From: Comamonadaceae bacterium
Lineage (GTDB): Bacteria; Pseudomonadota; Gammaproteobacteria; Burkholderiales; Burkholderiaceae_C
Length of the DNA stretch: 64,000 nt
Assembly: GCA_947455465.1 (NCBI GenBank)
Contig: CANGNS010000001.1
Span: 1-64,000 of the forward strand
Direction: 5' to 3'
Positions 1 to 9,266 of this stretch are shown here, piece by piece. Made by a program: the position numbers and the translations under genes. The notes beneath the pieces are model-generated. The model searched no databases. It had not been told where the DNA came from and was given only the letters and a program-made list of their open reading frames with translations. Position 1 is the first letter of the stretch. Each line of letters opens with the position of its first letter.

Positions 1-639
1 GCCAACCCGGCGCTGTCTGCCACGCTGAGCGGCTTTGTCAATGGCGAGAATCTGGCCAGTTCCGGCGTTTCTGGCGCAGCCAGCCTGAGCACCAGCGCCA
101 CCCAGATCAGCGGCGTGGGCAGTTACACCATCAGCGCAAGCATCGGCAGTTTGTCGGCCAGCAACTATGACTTCAGCAATTTTGTGGACGGTGCGCTCAG
201 CATAGGGCAGCGGCCCATCACGATTGTTGCGAATCAGGCCAGTAAAACCTACGGCGACCCCAACCCGCTCTTGACTTATGAGGTGCTCGCCGCGGGCATG
301 GGCAGCAGCCGCGGCTTGGTCGGCGCAGACCGGTTCAGCGGCAGTCTGGGCACTGTGGCCAATGTGCAGTCGGGCCCGGGGCTGTATGTCATCGACGCCA
401 GCGCGGTGTCTAACAGCAATTATTTGATCAGTACGCAGAACGCAATTCTCACGGTCAAGCCCCGGGTGTCTTTGCAAGCCGAAATTCGAGAGAATTTGAC
501 TCCAAGCCTACCTGCGTCACTGGCTTTCAATGCCAAGGTTCCCTGCGGGGCCAGGTCGGGTTTATTCGAAGTTCCCGCGCCGCGTGTTGCAGCCAATGCG
601 GGAAGCCTGTCCGCTTGTTCGAAGGCCGAATCGCTCTAA
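1..639 (+). CDS. C-terminal part of a TpsA-type exoprotein with MBG repeats (partial)
   Basis: The reading frame is open from base 1, so the gene begins before the window. The visible ~212 residues are rich in Ser, Gly, Ala and Asn. They contain an MBG/YDG-type repeat (ITIVANQASKTYGDPNPLLT), a module common near the C-terminus of filamentous-haemagglutinin-like adhesins. A TpsB-type outer-membrane transporter starts 71 bases downstream, which fits a two-partner secretion pair in which this large protein is exported to the cell surface. The last ~55 residues lack repeat character. The ligand or target cannot be told from this fragment. Confidence 0.75.
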   Translation, partial: ANPALSATLSGFVNGENLASSGVSGAASLSTSATQISGVGSYTISASIGSLSASNYDFSNFVDGALSIGQRPITIVANQASKTYGDPNPLLTYEVLAAGMGSSRGLVGADRFSGSLGTVANVQSGPGLYVIDASAVSNSNYLISTQNAILTVKPRVSLQAEIRENLTPSLPASLAFNAKVPCGARSGLFEVPAPRVAANAGSLSACSKAESL

Positions 640-710
640 GCGCACCTCATTACTCTGTTGGAAACGCCCCCACGGCATGCGCTTTTGGGTAGGCGTGCAC
701 GTACTGCACT

Positions 711-2327
711 ATGAAAATTAAAACTGTTTTAGTATTTTTGCGCTTGTATAGCTTGGCCCTGGCCGCATTACTCGGTACGGGGCTCGCCAGCGCGGCGGAA
801 CTTGCCACGCAGGACGCCGCCGCTTTGCGTGTCCAGGTGTCTGCGTGGAAAATATCGGGCAACACCCTGTTGCCGACCGAAACGCTGTTGAAATCCATGC
901 AGCCCTGGCTTGGTAAGCGCTTGAGCATTGAAGAGTTGCAGGAGCCGTTGGCGCAATTGAGCGCGCTGTACCGTGCGCAAGGGTTTCCGCTGGTGCAGGC
1001 GGTTTTGCCAGAGCAAGCCTTAGATGAATCCGGTGCAGTAAGGGTGGAGATTATTGAAGCCAGGTGGGGCGCCGTGCAGGTTCACAACAAAAGCACGCTG
1101 TCTGACGGCTTGGTTGCGATGTATTTAAGTGAGCTCCAGCCAGGTTCAGTAATTCGCGGAGACACCTTGGATAAGGCGGCCAGTTACCTCGCCAGTGTGC
1201 CCGGCATTCAGACGCAGGCCAGTTTGCGTCCTGGCACGCTTTTCGGGACGAGCGACTTGGAGGTGGTTCTGAGCCCCGGCGAAACGAGCGCAGGCAGCTT
1301 GCATACGGATAACCAAGGCAATGCCTACACCGGGCGCAATCGCGTGGGTTGGTATCAGCAATTCTTCAATCCATTGGCGCGGGGGGACACTGCGAGTATC
1401 GGAATTGTCACCTCAGGCCCTATGCTGGCAAATGCGCGCTTTAGTTATGAGACGCCCTTTATTCAACCCGCTGTCTCGCTTGGATGGTCGGTGTCGAAAT
1501 TTGAATATCAGTTGGGTGACGCCGCCAGCAGTTTGGTGGCCGGCGGCAGTGCCCAGCAGTCGGGCGTGTGGGCTCAATATGATGTGTTCCGGAGCTCGGC
1601 GGCCTCTGTCAAAGTGCGCGCGCAACTGGACAGCTATGCTTTGCGCGACAGTATCGAAGTAAGCAATACCAATACCGCGCGTCGTATCGATGCGGCCGCT
1701 TTGGAAGTGCATACCGAAATAAACCAGCTACCAGCAGGCGCTGCCAGGGCGGGGCTCACGCTGGGCTGGCATGGGGGCAATACGCGCTGGGTGGACGCGC
1801 AGGCTGCGGTGGTGGACAGCACCGGCGCGCATATTGCCGGCGATTACGGGTATATCAACGTGAAACTGCAGGCCGAACACGCCCTGGGACCTGTCGGGAG
1901 TTTGTCCCTCGCCTGGAGCGGCCAATGGGCCAACACCAATTTAGATGGTTCGCAGAAATTTACGCTGGGCGGGCCCTCGGGTGTGCGCGCCTATGAAACC
2001 GGGGTGTTGAACGGCGATACGGGCCAGCTGCTGTCCTTGCAATGGCGCTATGGGCTACCCATTGCAAGCGACGCGCCTTCTGGAGGTCTGTGGCAGTCGC
2101 GGGTGTTCTGGGATTATGGGCAGGCCAAAATCAACCAAAAACCTTGGCAAGCTTTGGATAATGAATTTGCCATCAGCGGCTGGGGCCTGGGCCTGGATTG
2201 GCAGCATCCCAGTGGCTGGCAGGCCAGCCTGAGTATGGCCTGGGCCAGTGGCACGGTTCCCGCCCCTTTGGCGTATTCCAATGCCACGCGCACCTCGGCC
2301 TGGCTGGAGCTGCGTCGTACGTATTAA
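711..2327 (+). CDS. TpsB/ShlB/FhaC-family two-partner secretion transporter
   Basis: A 538-residue outer-membrane protein of the Omp85-related TpsB family, usual length. Residues 1-28 form a signal peptide ending ASA-AE. A POTRA domain follows at about 43-115 (motif VSAWKISGNTLLP), then a long amphipathic beta-barrel region from about 170 to the end. The barrel finishes in an aromatic residue (ELRRTY), as expected for Bam-dependent insertion. It would secrete the upstream TpsA protein. The stop codon overlaps the convergent radical SAM gene by four bases (TTAA is read as TAA on both strands), so there is no room for a terminator between them. Confidence 0.9.
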   Translation: MKIKTVLVFLRLYSLALAALLGTGLASAAELATQDAAALRVQVSAWKISGNTLLPTETLLKSMQPWLGKRLSIEELQEPLAQLSALYRAQGFPLVQAVLPEQALDESGAVRVEIIEARWGAVQVHNKSTLSDGLVAMYLSELQPGSVIRGDTLDKAASYLASVPGIQTQASLRPGTLFGTSDLEVVLSPGETSAGSLHTDNQGNAYTGRNRVGWYQQFFNPLARGDTASIGIVTSGPMLANARFSYETPFIQPAVSLGWSVSKFEYQLGDAASSLVAGGSAQQSGVWAQYDVFRSSAASVKVRAQLDSYALRDSIEVSNTNTARRIDAAALEVHTEINQLPAGAARAGLTLGWHGGNTRWVDAQAAVVDSTGAHIAGDYGYINVKLQAEHALGPVGSLSLAWSGQWANTNLDGSQKFTLGGPSGVRAYETGVLNGDTGQLLSLQWRYGLPIASDAPSGGLWQSRVFWDYGQAKINQKPWQALDNEFAISGWGLGLDWQHPSGWQASLSMAWASGTVPAPLAYSNATRTSAWLELRRTY

Positions 2328-4252
2328 GCAGTGTCGGGTGCGTGCGCCAGTGCCCGGGCGATGGTATTGCGCTTGATACGGCTTTTGGGGCAGGGCCCCT
2401 CCAAATCAAACCAGCTGCGGATATCTTCATCCAAGCCCAGGCCGTGCATGAAGTTGTAAATCGCTTTTTTCAAACCGGCACCTAGTTGCGCATGGTCGGT
2501 GCCGGTGGCGTCGGTAAACCCCACATCATTTTTGGCGAAGCCTTCAAACGGCAGGTCCGTGCGCACCACACCGTAGGCCGCAGGGTCCAGGCCGACGGGG
2601 GAATGGACGGTGCAGGTAAAGCGGTGGAAAAATCCGCTTTGAATACAGCCGTTTTCAAATAACTGCCGCACATACTCCAGCGAGTCCACGGTTTCTTGCA
2701 CGGTTTGCGTCGGGAAGCCGTACATCAAATACGCGTGTACCAGGACCCCGGCATCGGCAAAACCCTTGCTCACACGCGCCACCTGCGCGACCGTCACGCC
2801 TTTTTTCATGAGCGCCAGCAAGCGGTCCGAGGCCACTTCCAGACCGCCCGAAATCGCAATGCAACCGCTTTGGGCCAATAACTCCGCCAATTCAGGCGTA
2901 AAGCTTTTTTCAAAACGGATATTGCCCCACCACGAAATATGTACTTTGCGGCGCAACAATTCCTGCGCCAAAGCTTTGAGCATTTTGGGCGGCGCGGCCT
3001 CGTCGACAAAATGAAAACCGGTTTGGCCCGTCTCCGCGACGATGGCTTCTATACGGTCAACCAGGGTTTGCGCTGTCGCGGTTTCGTAACGCCCGATGTA
3101 ATCGAGGCTGACGTCACAAAAACTGCATTTCTTCCAGTAGCAGCCTTGCGCGATAGTCAGCTTATTCCAGCGCCCATCGCTCCACAGGCGGTGCATGGGG
3201 TTGAGCATGTCCAGCAGAGACAGGTACTGATCCAGCGGCAGTCCGTCCCAGGTGGGTGTGCCCACATCTTCGAAGGCAATGTCGGGCTCTTGCCAGCGCA
3301 TCAGGCGTACGGTGCCGCTGGCCGGGTCGCGCACAAAGGTGCGCACCAAGCGTTCTGTAGAACGGGCGCCCTGCAAGTGCTCCAGCAGCGCCAGAAGCGG
3401 GCGCTCGCCGGCATCGAGGCAGACAAAATCGACAAAGTCGAACAGCCGGGGTTCCTGGAGTTCGCGCAATTCGGTGTTGACGTAGCCTCCGCCCAGGGCA
3501 ATGCGCACGTCTGGGTGGTGGCGCTTGATAGCCTGGGCAATGCGCAACGCCCCATACACCGCGCCAGGGAAAGGCACCGACAGGACCAAAAGCCCGGGCT
3601 GGTGTTTTTTGAAGGCCGCCAGTGCCAGGTCCTGCAGCAGCGTATCGAGCAAATTGGGCGGCGCGGCCAGCGCCTGGGCCAGCGCATCAAAGCTCGGTGC
3701 GCTGGCGGCCAGTGATTCGCCATAGCGCACAAAGGCAAAGCGGGGGTCTACCGCGTCACGCAGGACGTCGGCCAAGTCGTTGAGGTACAGCGTGGCCAGG
3801 TGCCGCGCCCGGTCGTTTTGTCCTAGCGCGCCAAAGGCCCAGGCCAGCGGGTCGGGCGCATCGTCGTCGCCGTAGGCGTCCAGGGCAGCAAAGCGCGGTC
3901 CCTCGGGCAGAAAGCCGCGCCCGGCGATGCGGTGGCTCAGGGTGGAGTCGCGGCCCTGCAAAAACGCGATGACCGGGGAAATTGTACTTTCATAGCCTGC
4001 AAATTCTTGCAAAAAATGCTGCACGCTGTGGCTACGCGCCTTGGCGGGCAGGGCGCTCGCCAGGGAACGCACTTGCCCCAGCGCTTGGGGCGTCAAAACG
4101 GCCAACACCAGACCCAAGGCCAGGTCCTCCTGCACCGCCTCCACGCCCTGCGAGCGCAGAAAGCCGGTCAGATAGGCGGTAGAGGGGTAAGGCGTGTTGA
4201 GCTGCGTCATCGGCGGGATGACGCTGAGCACCTTGATGGGCTGCGGGCTCAC
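2324..4252 (-). CDS. B12-binding-domain radical SAM protein
   Basis: About 642 residues from a GTG start. The GTG overlaps the TGA stop of the upstream ETF-QO gene (GTGA), a translational-coupling arrangement, and so is preferred to the longer ORF beginning at 4297. The N-terminal half has a cobalamin-binding-like Rossmann region (PGLLVLSVPFPGAVYG, then ALGGGYVNTELRE). The radical SAM core follows with a CX4CX2C cluster motif (GCYWKKCSFCDV) and downstream GGLE and YLMYGFPTQT segments. Many such enzymes methylate or rearrange unactivated carbons. The substrate is unknown, and coupling to a respiratory flavoprotein dehydrogenase is the only context clue. Confidence 0.8.
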   Translation of the reverse strand: MSPQPIKVLSVIPPMTQLNTPYPSTAYLTGFLRSQGVEAVQEDLALGLVLAVLTPQALGQVRSLASALPAKARSHSVQHFLQEFAGYESTISPVIAFLQGRDSTLSHRIAGRGFLPEGPRFAALDAYGDDDAPDPLAWAFGALGQNDRARHLATLYLNDLADVLRDAVDPRFAFVRYGESLAASAPSFDALAQALAAPPNLLDTLLQDLALAAFKKHQPGLLVLSVPFPGAVYGALRIAQAIKRHHPDVRIALGGGYVNTELRELQEPRLFDFVDFVCLDAGERPLLALLEHLQGARSTERLVRTFVRDPASGTVRLMRWQEPDIAFEDVGTPTWDGLPLDQYLSLLDMLNPMHRLWSDGRWNKLTIAQGCYWKKCSFCDVSLDYIGRYETATAQTLVDRIEAIVAETGQTGFHFVDEAAPPKMLKALAQELLRRKVHISWWGNIRFEKSFTPELAELLAQSGCIAISGGLEVASDRLLALMKKGVTVAQVARVSKGFADAGVLVHAYLMYGFPTQTVQETVDSLEYVRQLFENGCIQSGFFHRFTCTVHSPVGLDPAAYGVVRTDLPFEGFAKNDVGFTDATGTDHAQLGAGLKKAIYNFMHGLGLDEDIRSWFDLEGPCPKSRIKRNTIARALAHAPDTA

Positions 4253-5946
4253 ATGCCGGCGTAATTGGGTCCGCCGCCGCCCTCGGGAGTCACCCAAACA
4301 ATGTTTTGCGTCGGGTCTTTGATATCGCAGGTCTTGCAGTGCACGCAGTTTTGGGCGTTGATCTGCAGGCGGTCGGTGTTGTCGTCGTTCTTGACGTACT
4401 CATAAACGCCCGCCGGGCAGTAGCGCGACTCCGGGCCGGCGTAGGTTTTGAGGTTGACGTTGACCGGCACCGACGCGTCTTTCAGTGTCAGGTGCGCGGG
4501 TTGGTTTTCTTCGTGGTTGGTGTTGCTGATGAACACGCTGCTCAGGCGGTCGAAAGTGATTTTTCCGTCTGGCTTGGGGTACACGATGGGCGTGCACTGG
4601 GCCGCGGGCTTGAGCATCACATGGTCGGGCTTGTCGCGGTGCAGCGTCCAGGGGATATGGCCGCGCAGCACAAACTGCTCCAGGCCGTTCATCATGGTGG
4701 CCACCGTCAGGCCTTTTTTGAACCAGTTTTTGAAGTTGCGGTCTTTGTGCAACTCTGCGTGCAGCCAGCTGGTCTGGAAAGCGGCGGGGTAGGCGCTCAG
4801 CTCGTCGTGCGCACGCCCGGCCACGACGGCCTCGTAGGCAGCTTCGCCTGCGAGCATGCCCGTTTTGATGGCGGCGTGGCTGCCTTTGATGCGACTGACG
4901 TTCAGGAACCCGGCATCGCAGCCGATCAGCGCACCGCCGGGGAACACGGTCTTGGGCAAAGAATTGATGCCACTGGCGTTGATGGCGCGCGCGCCATACG
5001 AAATGCGCTTGCCGTGCGCGATGCCCTTGGACGCATCGCCCTCCAGATACCAGCGCACATTGGGATGGGTCTTCCAGCGCTGGAATTCTTCAAACGGGCT
5101 CAGGTAAGGGTTGGTGTAGCCCAGGCCGGTAATAAAGCCCATGGCCACTTTGTTGCCCTCCAAGTGGTAGAGGAAGGCGCCGCCGTAGGTCATTTCGTCC
5201 ATGGGCCATCCGGCCGAATGCATGACAAAGCCAGGCTGGTGGCGCGCAGGGTCGATTTCCCACACTTCTTTGATGCCGATGCCAAAGCTTTGCGGATCTC
5301 TGCCGGCGTCCAATTGGTATTTGGCAATCACTTGCTTGCCCAGGTGGCCGCGCGCACCTTCGGCAAAGATGGTGTATTTGCCCAGCAACTCCATGCCCAG
5401 TTGAAAGCTGTCGCCCGGAGTGCCGTCCTTGGTCACACCCATATTGCCCGTCGCCACGCCCTTGACTGCACCTTTGTCGTCGTAGAGCACTTCAGCGGCA
5501 GTAAAGCCGGGGAAGATTTCCACGCCCAAGGCCTCGGCTTGCTCCGCGAGCCAGCGCGTGACATTGCCCAGGCTGACGATGTAATTGCCATGGTTGTCGG
5601 CAAAAGGCGGCAGCAAAAAATTGGGCATGCGAAACGCCCCTTTTTCGCTAAAGAACATGATGGCGTCGTCCGTCACCGGCTGGTTAAGTGGCGCGCCGCG
5701 CTCCTTCCAGTCCGGGAACAGTTCGGTCAGCGCCTTGGGATCCATGATGGCGCCCGACAAAATATGGGCGCCAGGCTCCGAGCCTTTTTCCAGAACCACC
5801 ACGGAGACCTCTTTACCGCTGGCCGCAGCCCGTTGCTTGATCCGGATCGCGGTAGACAGGCCACCGGGGCCGCCGCCTACGACGACAACGTCGTATTCCA
5901 TCGATTCGCGGGGGCCAAACTGGGCCAGGATTTCTTGTGAAGTCAT
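4249..5946 (-). CDS. Electron-transfer flavoprotein:ubiquinone oxidoreductase
   Basis: A 565-residue protein of typical ETF-QO length. It passes electrons from reduced ETF, produced by acyl-CoA and dimethylglycine/sarcosine dehydrogenases, to ubiquinone at the inner membrane. The FAD dinucleotide-binding motif is near residue 20 (VVVVGGGPGGLS). The C-terminal [4Fe-4S] domain shows CPAGVYEY followed by CVHCKTCDIKDP. The product ends GGGGPNYAGM, typical of the family. The dimethylglycine-dehydrogenase-like gene at 9.3 kb and the acyl-CoA chemistry in this window are plausible electron sources. Confidence 0.95.
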   Translation of the reverse strand: MTSQEILAQFGPRESMEYDVVVVGGGPGGLSTAIRIKQRAAASGKEVSVVVLEKGSEPGAHILSGAIMDPKALTELFPDWKERGAPLNQPVTDDAIMFFSEKGAFRMPNFLLPPFADNHGNYIVSLGNVTRWLAEQAEALGVEIFPGFTAAEVLYDDKGAVKGVATGNMGVTKDGTPGDSFQLGMELLGKYTIFAEGARGHLGKQVIAKYQLDAGRDPQSFGIGIKEVWEIDPARHQPGFVMHSAGWPMDEMTYGGAFLYHLEGNKVAMGFITGLGYTNPYLSPFEEFQRWKTHPNVRWYLEGDASKGIAHGKRISYGARAINASGINSLPKTVFPGGALIGCDAGFLNVSRIKGSHAAIKTGMLAGEAAYEAVVAGRAHDELSAYPAAFQTSWLHAELHKDRNFKNWFKKGLTVATMMNGLEQFVLRGHIPWTLHRDKPDHVMLKPAAQCTPIVYPKPDGKITFDRLSSVFISNTNHEENQPAHLTLKDASVPVNVNLKTYAGPESRYCPAGVYEYVKNDDNTDRLQINAQNCVHCKTCDIKDPTQNIVWVTPEGGGGPNYAGM

Positions 5947-6018
5947 GGGGTTCTCGTAAAAAGTGGTCGGTGTGGGTGCAATTCAAGGCCGCGCTGGGTG
6001 CCGCGGCAAACCTTGAGC

Positions 6019-6777
6019 TTAGCGAGGCGCGAGACGAATCGCACCGTCCAAACGGATGACCTCGCCGTTAAGCATCTCGTTTTCGATGATGTGCTGGGCC
6101 AGCTTCGCGTAATCCTGCGGCGTGCCTAGGCGGGAAGGGAAGGGCACATTGGCAGCCAGGGCGTCTTGCACCTCTTTGGGCATGCCAAAAAGCATGGGCG
6201 TGCCGAAAATGCCAGGGGCAATTGTCATGTTGCGGATGCCATTGCGCGCCAAGTCCCGTGCGATGGGCAGCGTCATGCCCACGATGCCGCCTTTGGAGGC
6301 GCTGTAGGCCGCCTGGCCAATTTGGCCGTCATAGGCAGCTACCGAGGCGGTGGAAATCATCACGCCGCGCTCACCGGTGGACTCGGGTTCGTTTTTGCAC
6401 ATGGCGTCAGCCGCCAGGCGGATCATGTTGAACGAGCCTACCAAATTGACGGTGATGCACTTGTTGAACAAAGCGAGGCCATGCGCGCCGTTCTTGCCCA
6501 CTGTTTTCTCGGCCGGGGCAATGCCCGCGCAGTTGACCAGGCCCATGAGTTTGCCCATGGATACGGCTTTGGCTACGACCGCCTGGCCATCGGCCTCGCT
6601 GCTGACGTCACAGCGCACGAAGGCGCCGCCGATTTCCTTGGCAATTGCCTCGCCCTTGTCGGCCTGCATGTCGGCGATGACCACCACGCCGCCCTTGGCG
6701 GCCAGCATGCGGGCCGTACCTTCGCCCAAACCCGAGGCGCCACCGGTAACGATAAAGACTTTGCCTGCGATTTCCAT
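6019..6777 (-). CDS. SDR-family 3-hydroxyacyl-CoA dehydrogenase-like protein
   Basis: A 252-residue short-chain dehydrogenase. The ATG at 6777 is preceded by a GGAG ribosome-binding site, and the 31 upstream in-frame residues look untranslated. The NAD-binding motif is TGGASGLG at about residues 10-17, followed by NCAG. The catalytic Ser and YSASK (Tyr and Lys) lie in the second half. The sequence resembles the HSD17B10/type II 3-hydroxyacyl-CoA dehydrogenase branch ([18 protein letters not shown] start, PFPSRLG near the C-terminus). It probably oxidises 3-hydroxyacyl-CoA or a related secondary alcohol with NAD. Confidence 0.85.
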   Translation of the reverse strand: MEIAGKVFIVTGGASGLGEGTARMLAAKGGVVVIADMQADKGEAIAKEIGGAFVRCDVSSEADGQAVVAKAVSMGKLMGLVNCAGIAPAEKTVGKNGAHGLALFNKCITVNLVGSFNMIRLAADAMCKNEPESTGERGVMISTASVAAYDGQIGQAAYSASKGGIVGMTLPIARDLARNGIRNMTIAPGIFGTPMLFGMPKEVQDALAANVPFPSRLGTPQDYAKLAQHIIENEMLNGEVIRLDGAIRLAPR

Positions 6778-6941
6778 GAAAAACTCCGGTAAAAATGAAT
6801 AAAAAGTGCCAGGGTTGCGATGGCCCAATGGCCTCCCGCCTGTGGCCCAATTATCGCCCAAGCATGGCACTTGGCCGCCTCATTGCGGTGCGCGCTCGGC
6901 CGGGGTGCAAAGAGTGCTGCTATACTTCGACGCAGAATTTC

Positions 6942-7018
6942 AGGCGCATAGCTCAGCTGGTTAGAGCACCACCTTGACATGGTGGGGGTCGTTGGTTCGA
7001 GTCCAATTGCGCCTACCA
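6942..7018 (+). tRNA. tRNA-Val(GAC)
   Basis: A full 77-nt cloverleaf with encoded CCA. The acceptor AGGCGCA pairs with TGCGCCT. The D-loop has AGCTCAGCTGGTTAGAGC. The anticodon arm CCACC-TTGACAT-GGTGG places GAC at 6976-6978. The T-arm has GGTTCGAGTCC. A TATACT -10-like hexamer lies at 6921-6926, suitably spaced for a tRNA promoter. Confidence 0.97.
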
Positions 7019-7024
7019 ACTACA

Positions 7025-7065
7025 AACCTCGGTAAATCTATGATTTCCCGGGGTTTTTGTTTTTT
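7025..7065 (+). terminator. Rho-independent terminator after tRNA-Val
   Basis: An 8-bp stem (AACCTCGG at 7025-7032 with CCGGGGTT at 7048-7055, one wobble pair) is followed by a T-rich run interrupted by one G. It lies seven bases beyond the CCA end of tRNA-Val and before the stop of the convergent malonyl-CoA decarboxylase gene. Confidence 0.7.
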
Positions 7066-7081
7066 GGGGCAAGGCAAGCCC

Positions 7082-8365
7082 TCAAAAGAGTCGGTCCAAA
7101 GATTTGGAATACACCACGGATTTTTTGAGGAATTTCTCGTGGTTGGCCTCTATATCGCCGAGCTCGTAAAGGTAATTCACCATAATCGCGCTCGACTGCG
7201 CGATGCCTTTTTTTGACAAATCTGCCGCCCAATTGATATTGTGCAGTTCAGCGCCATTGGCCAAGTGGAACTTGGCTACGGAATCGCCCGCAGCGCTGTG
7301 AACCTGTTTGGACAAATAGACAAAGCACAAACGCATCAGCGCGGCCTTTTCCTCGGCCGAGGCCGCAGCGGGTTGCCAGCCGGCGGCGGCTTTTTTGCTC
7401 CAGGTCTCGCCTTCGGGCATCAAAACCTTGGTGGCTGCGGCAATTTTGTCCTTTTTGTCCGCCAATTGCGCCGCGCTGAGCGTGCTGGGCAAGGCGTCCA
7501 GCCAGCGGTTGAAACCGGGTACCGGCGACAAAGTGCAAAAGGTCTTCACGCTGGGTATTTCTTGCAGGATTTTTTCGGCAACCCGTTTAATCAGGAAATT
7601 GCCTAAATTAACGCCCTTTAAGCCGGGTTGGCAGTTGCTGATACTGTAGAAAATCGCTGTCTTAAACTTCTTGGCTTCGAGTGCTTCGGACTTTTTGTCC
7701 AAGAGGGGCCCCACTTCTTTGGCAATGGCGCCGACCAGCGCGACCTCCACAAATATCAGCGGCTCGCCGGGGAGCTGGGGATGAAAAAATGCATAGCAGC
7801 GGCGATCGGGCTGGAGTCGACGGCGCAAATCGTCCCAGCCGTCGATGGCGTGGACCGACTCATGGTGGATGATTTTTTCCAATAATTGCGCTGGTGAGGA
7901 CCAGGTAATTTCGTGCAGCTCCAAAAACCCCGGGTTAAACCAGGACCCCAGCAAATGTTGCATATCGGCATCCACTGCCCACAAGCCTGATTTGGTTCTG
8001 GCATGTTCTAGCAGGCGCTCGCGCATGCGGACAATGGTCTGGGTGCCGTCTGGCGCGCGGTTGAGTCGGCGGAGCAATTCCTGGCGCGGGGGCTCTACGG
8101 TTTTAAATAAATGGATCAGGCTGTCGTCATCGGCTTTTTCCGAATAGCGCTGTGCGGCATCGAGCACGGCGCTGGGGTCCGGGCTGAATTGCTTGGCGAG
8201 AAACTCAAAAAACCGGAGCTGGTCGGCCTTGTCCAAGGATTTAAAGTGAGTTACCAGCTTGGTGGCCGCGCCGCGTGCGTTGGCCTCGCCTCGCTCCGAC
8301 ATGAGGCTGAAGGCGGATTTTTGCGCCGATTCGAGGGCACTGGCTTTGGTAAAACGTTCAAACAC
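7082..8365 (-). CDS. Malonyl-CoA decarboxylase
   Basis: A 427-residue protein matching the malonyl-CoA decarboxylase family over its whole length. It has a helical N-terminal domain (about 1-110) and a GNAT-like catalytic domain. Conserved segments seen are FFHPQLPGEPLIFVEVAL, FYSISNCQPGLKGVNLGNFL, and LSPVPGFNRWL. It converts malonyl-CoA to acetyl-CoA and CO2 in the cytoplasm. The GTG at 8365 is used for the start and no clear ribosome-binding site precedes it. It stands alone, without the mat malonate ligase or transporter genes nearby. Confidence 0.92.
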   Translation of the reverse strand: MFERFTKASALESAQKSAFSLMSERGEANARGAATKLVTHFKSLDKADQLRFFEFLAKQFSPDPSAVLDAAQRYSEKADDDSLIHLFKTVEPPRQELLRRLNRAPDGTQTIVRMRERLLEHARTKSGLWAVDADMQHLLGSWFNPGFLELHEITWSSPAQLLEKIIHHESVHAIDGWDDLRRRLQPDRRCYAFFHPQLPGEPLIFVEVALVGAIAKEVGPLLDKKSEALEAKKFKTAIFYSISNCQPGLKGVNLGNFLIKRVAEKILQEIPSVKTFCTLSPVPGFNRWLDALPSTLSAAQLADKKDKIAAATKVLMPEGETWSKKAAAGWQPAAASAEEKAALMRLCFVYLSKQVHSAAGDSVAKFHLANGAELHNINWAADLSKKGIAQSSAIMVNYLYELGDIEANHEKFLKKSVVYSKSLDRLF

Positions 8366-8488
8366 GTTGGGCCCCGTTGGTGATAATTGGTCTCATTTTG
8401 AGACCTCTAAAGGCGTTTTCAGTAAATTTATTGCAAATAACCCTTGGTTTTGCTGCCCTAATGGGCGCCAGCGGGGAAAATAAGGCCC

Positions 8489-9145
8489 ATGAAGAGCACC
8501 GTCGCCGTTTTTTTGCACCATCCGACCTGTTCCACCGACTCCGTCAACGGCGTGATTGCCGCCTTGTCGCCCATGGTCCATGTCAAGTTGTTTACGCGCC
8601 ACAAGGTGCAGGAGGGGTTTTTTGACGATGTCGATTTGGTGGTTTTTCCGGGCGGAAACGGCGAGGCGACCACATTTCGCAGCATTCTCAAACCCAATTT
8701 GCCGGATATTCGCGCTTTTTTACGGCGCGGTGGGAAATACCTGGGCATTTGCATGGGCGCGTATTGGGCCGATGCTTATTATTTCAATTTACTCAAAACC
8801 ACCCGGTGCGTGCAATATATCAAGCGCCCTAAGGCGGATATCCGCTCCTCCTACGGAACCACCGCGCCGGTGACTTGGCGCGGGCAGGACGAGCGCATGT
8901 ATTTTTACGATGGCCCGACATTTACCGGCGGGCAGTTTGATACGGTAGCAAGCTATGCCAATGGCGATCCCATGGCTATTGTGCAGGGCAATATTGGCCT
9001 GGTAGGCTGCCATTTGGAGAGCCAGGCGCACTGGTACACCAAAAAATACATGCAGCCGCAATGGCACCAAAATAGGCACCACCGCATGCTTTTGCAGTAT
9101 GTCGTGGATTACCTGCTGAAGCCGCCCCAGTTATCCCTGTTTTAG
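8489..9145 (+). CDS. BPL_N-type (class I glutamine amidotransferase-like) protein
   Basis: A 218-residue protein with an AAGG ribosome-binding site. The fold signature is that of the domain found at the N-terminus of eukaryotic-type biotin-protein ligases. VVFPGGNGEA is followed by a nucleophile-elbow-like GICMGAYWA with a Cys in the catalytic position, and H in GCHLESQAHW. No ligase domain follows, so this is the stand-alone form, whose function is not established. It is divergent from the malonyl-CoA decarboxylase gene. Confidence 0.7.
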   Translation: MKSTVAVFLHHPTCSTDSVNGVIAALSPMVHVKLFTRHKVQEGFFDDVDLVVFPGGNGEATTFRSILKPNLPDIRAFLRRGGKYLGICMGAYWADAYYFNLLKTTRCVQYIKRPKADIRSSYGTTAPVTWRGQDERMYFYDGPTFTGGQFDTVASYANGDPMAIVQGNIGLVGCHLESQAHWYTKKYMQPQWHQNRHHRMLLQYVVDYLLKPPQLSLF

Positions 9146-9266
9146 GCGCCGATCACTGGCGACATTGCGTAATTTTTTGTCGCAATTGAATCGCACAAGT
9201 CGCGGTGCCTCAATACACTGGATAGATACTTAAAGACCCCCAATTTTCCCTAGGAGCAAGCGCAAA

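Noticed and set aside
2939-3715. 258-codon plus-strand frame
   Set aside because: It is antisense to the radical SAM gene and rich in Gln/Arg/Gly without domains.
4306-5940. Long 544-codon plus-strand frame
   Set aside because: It is antisense to the clear ETF-QO gene and its product is low-complexity His/Ala/Val/Gly-rich, as expected for a shadow frame in G+C-rich DNA.
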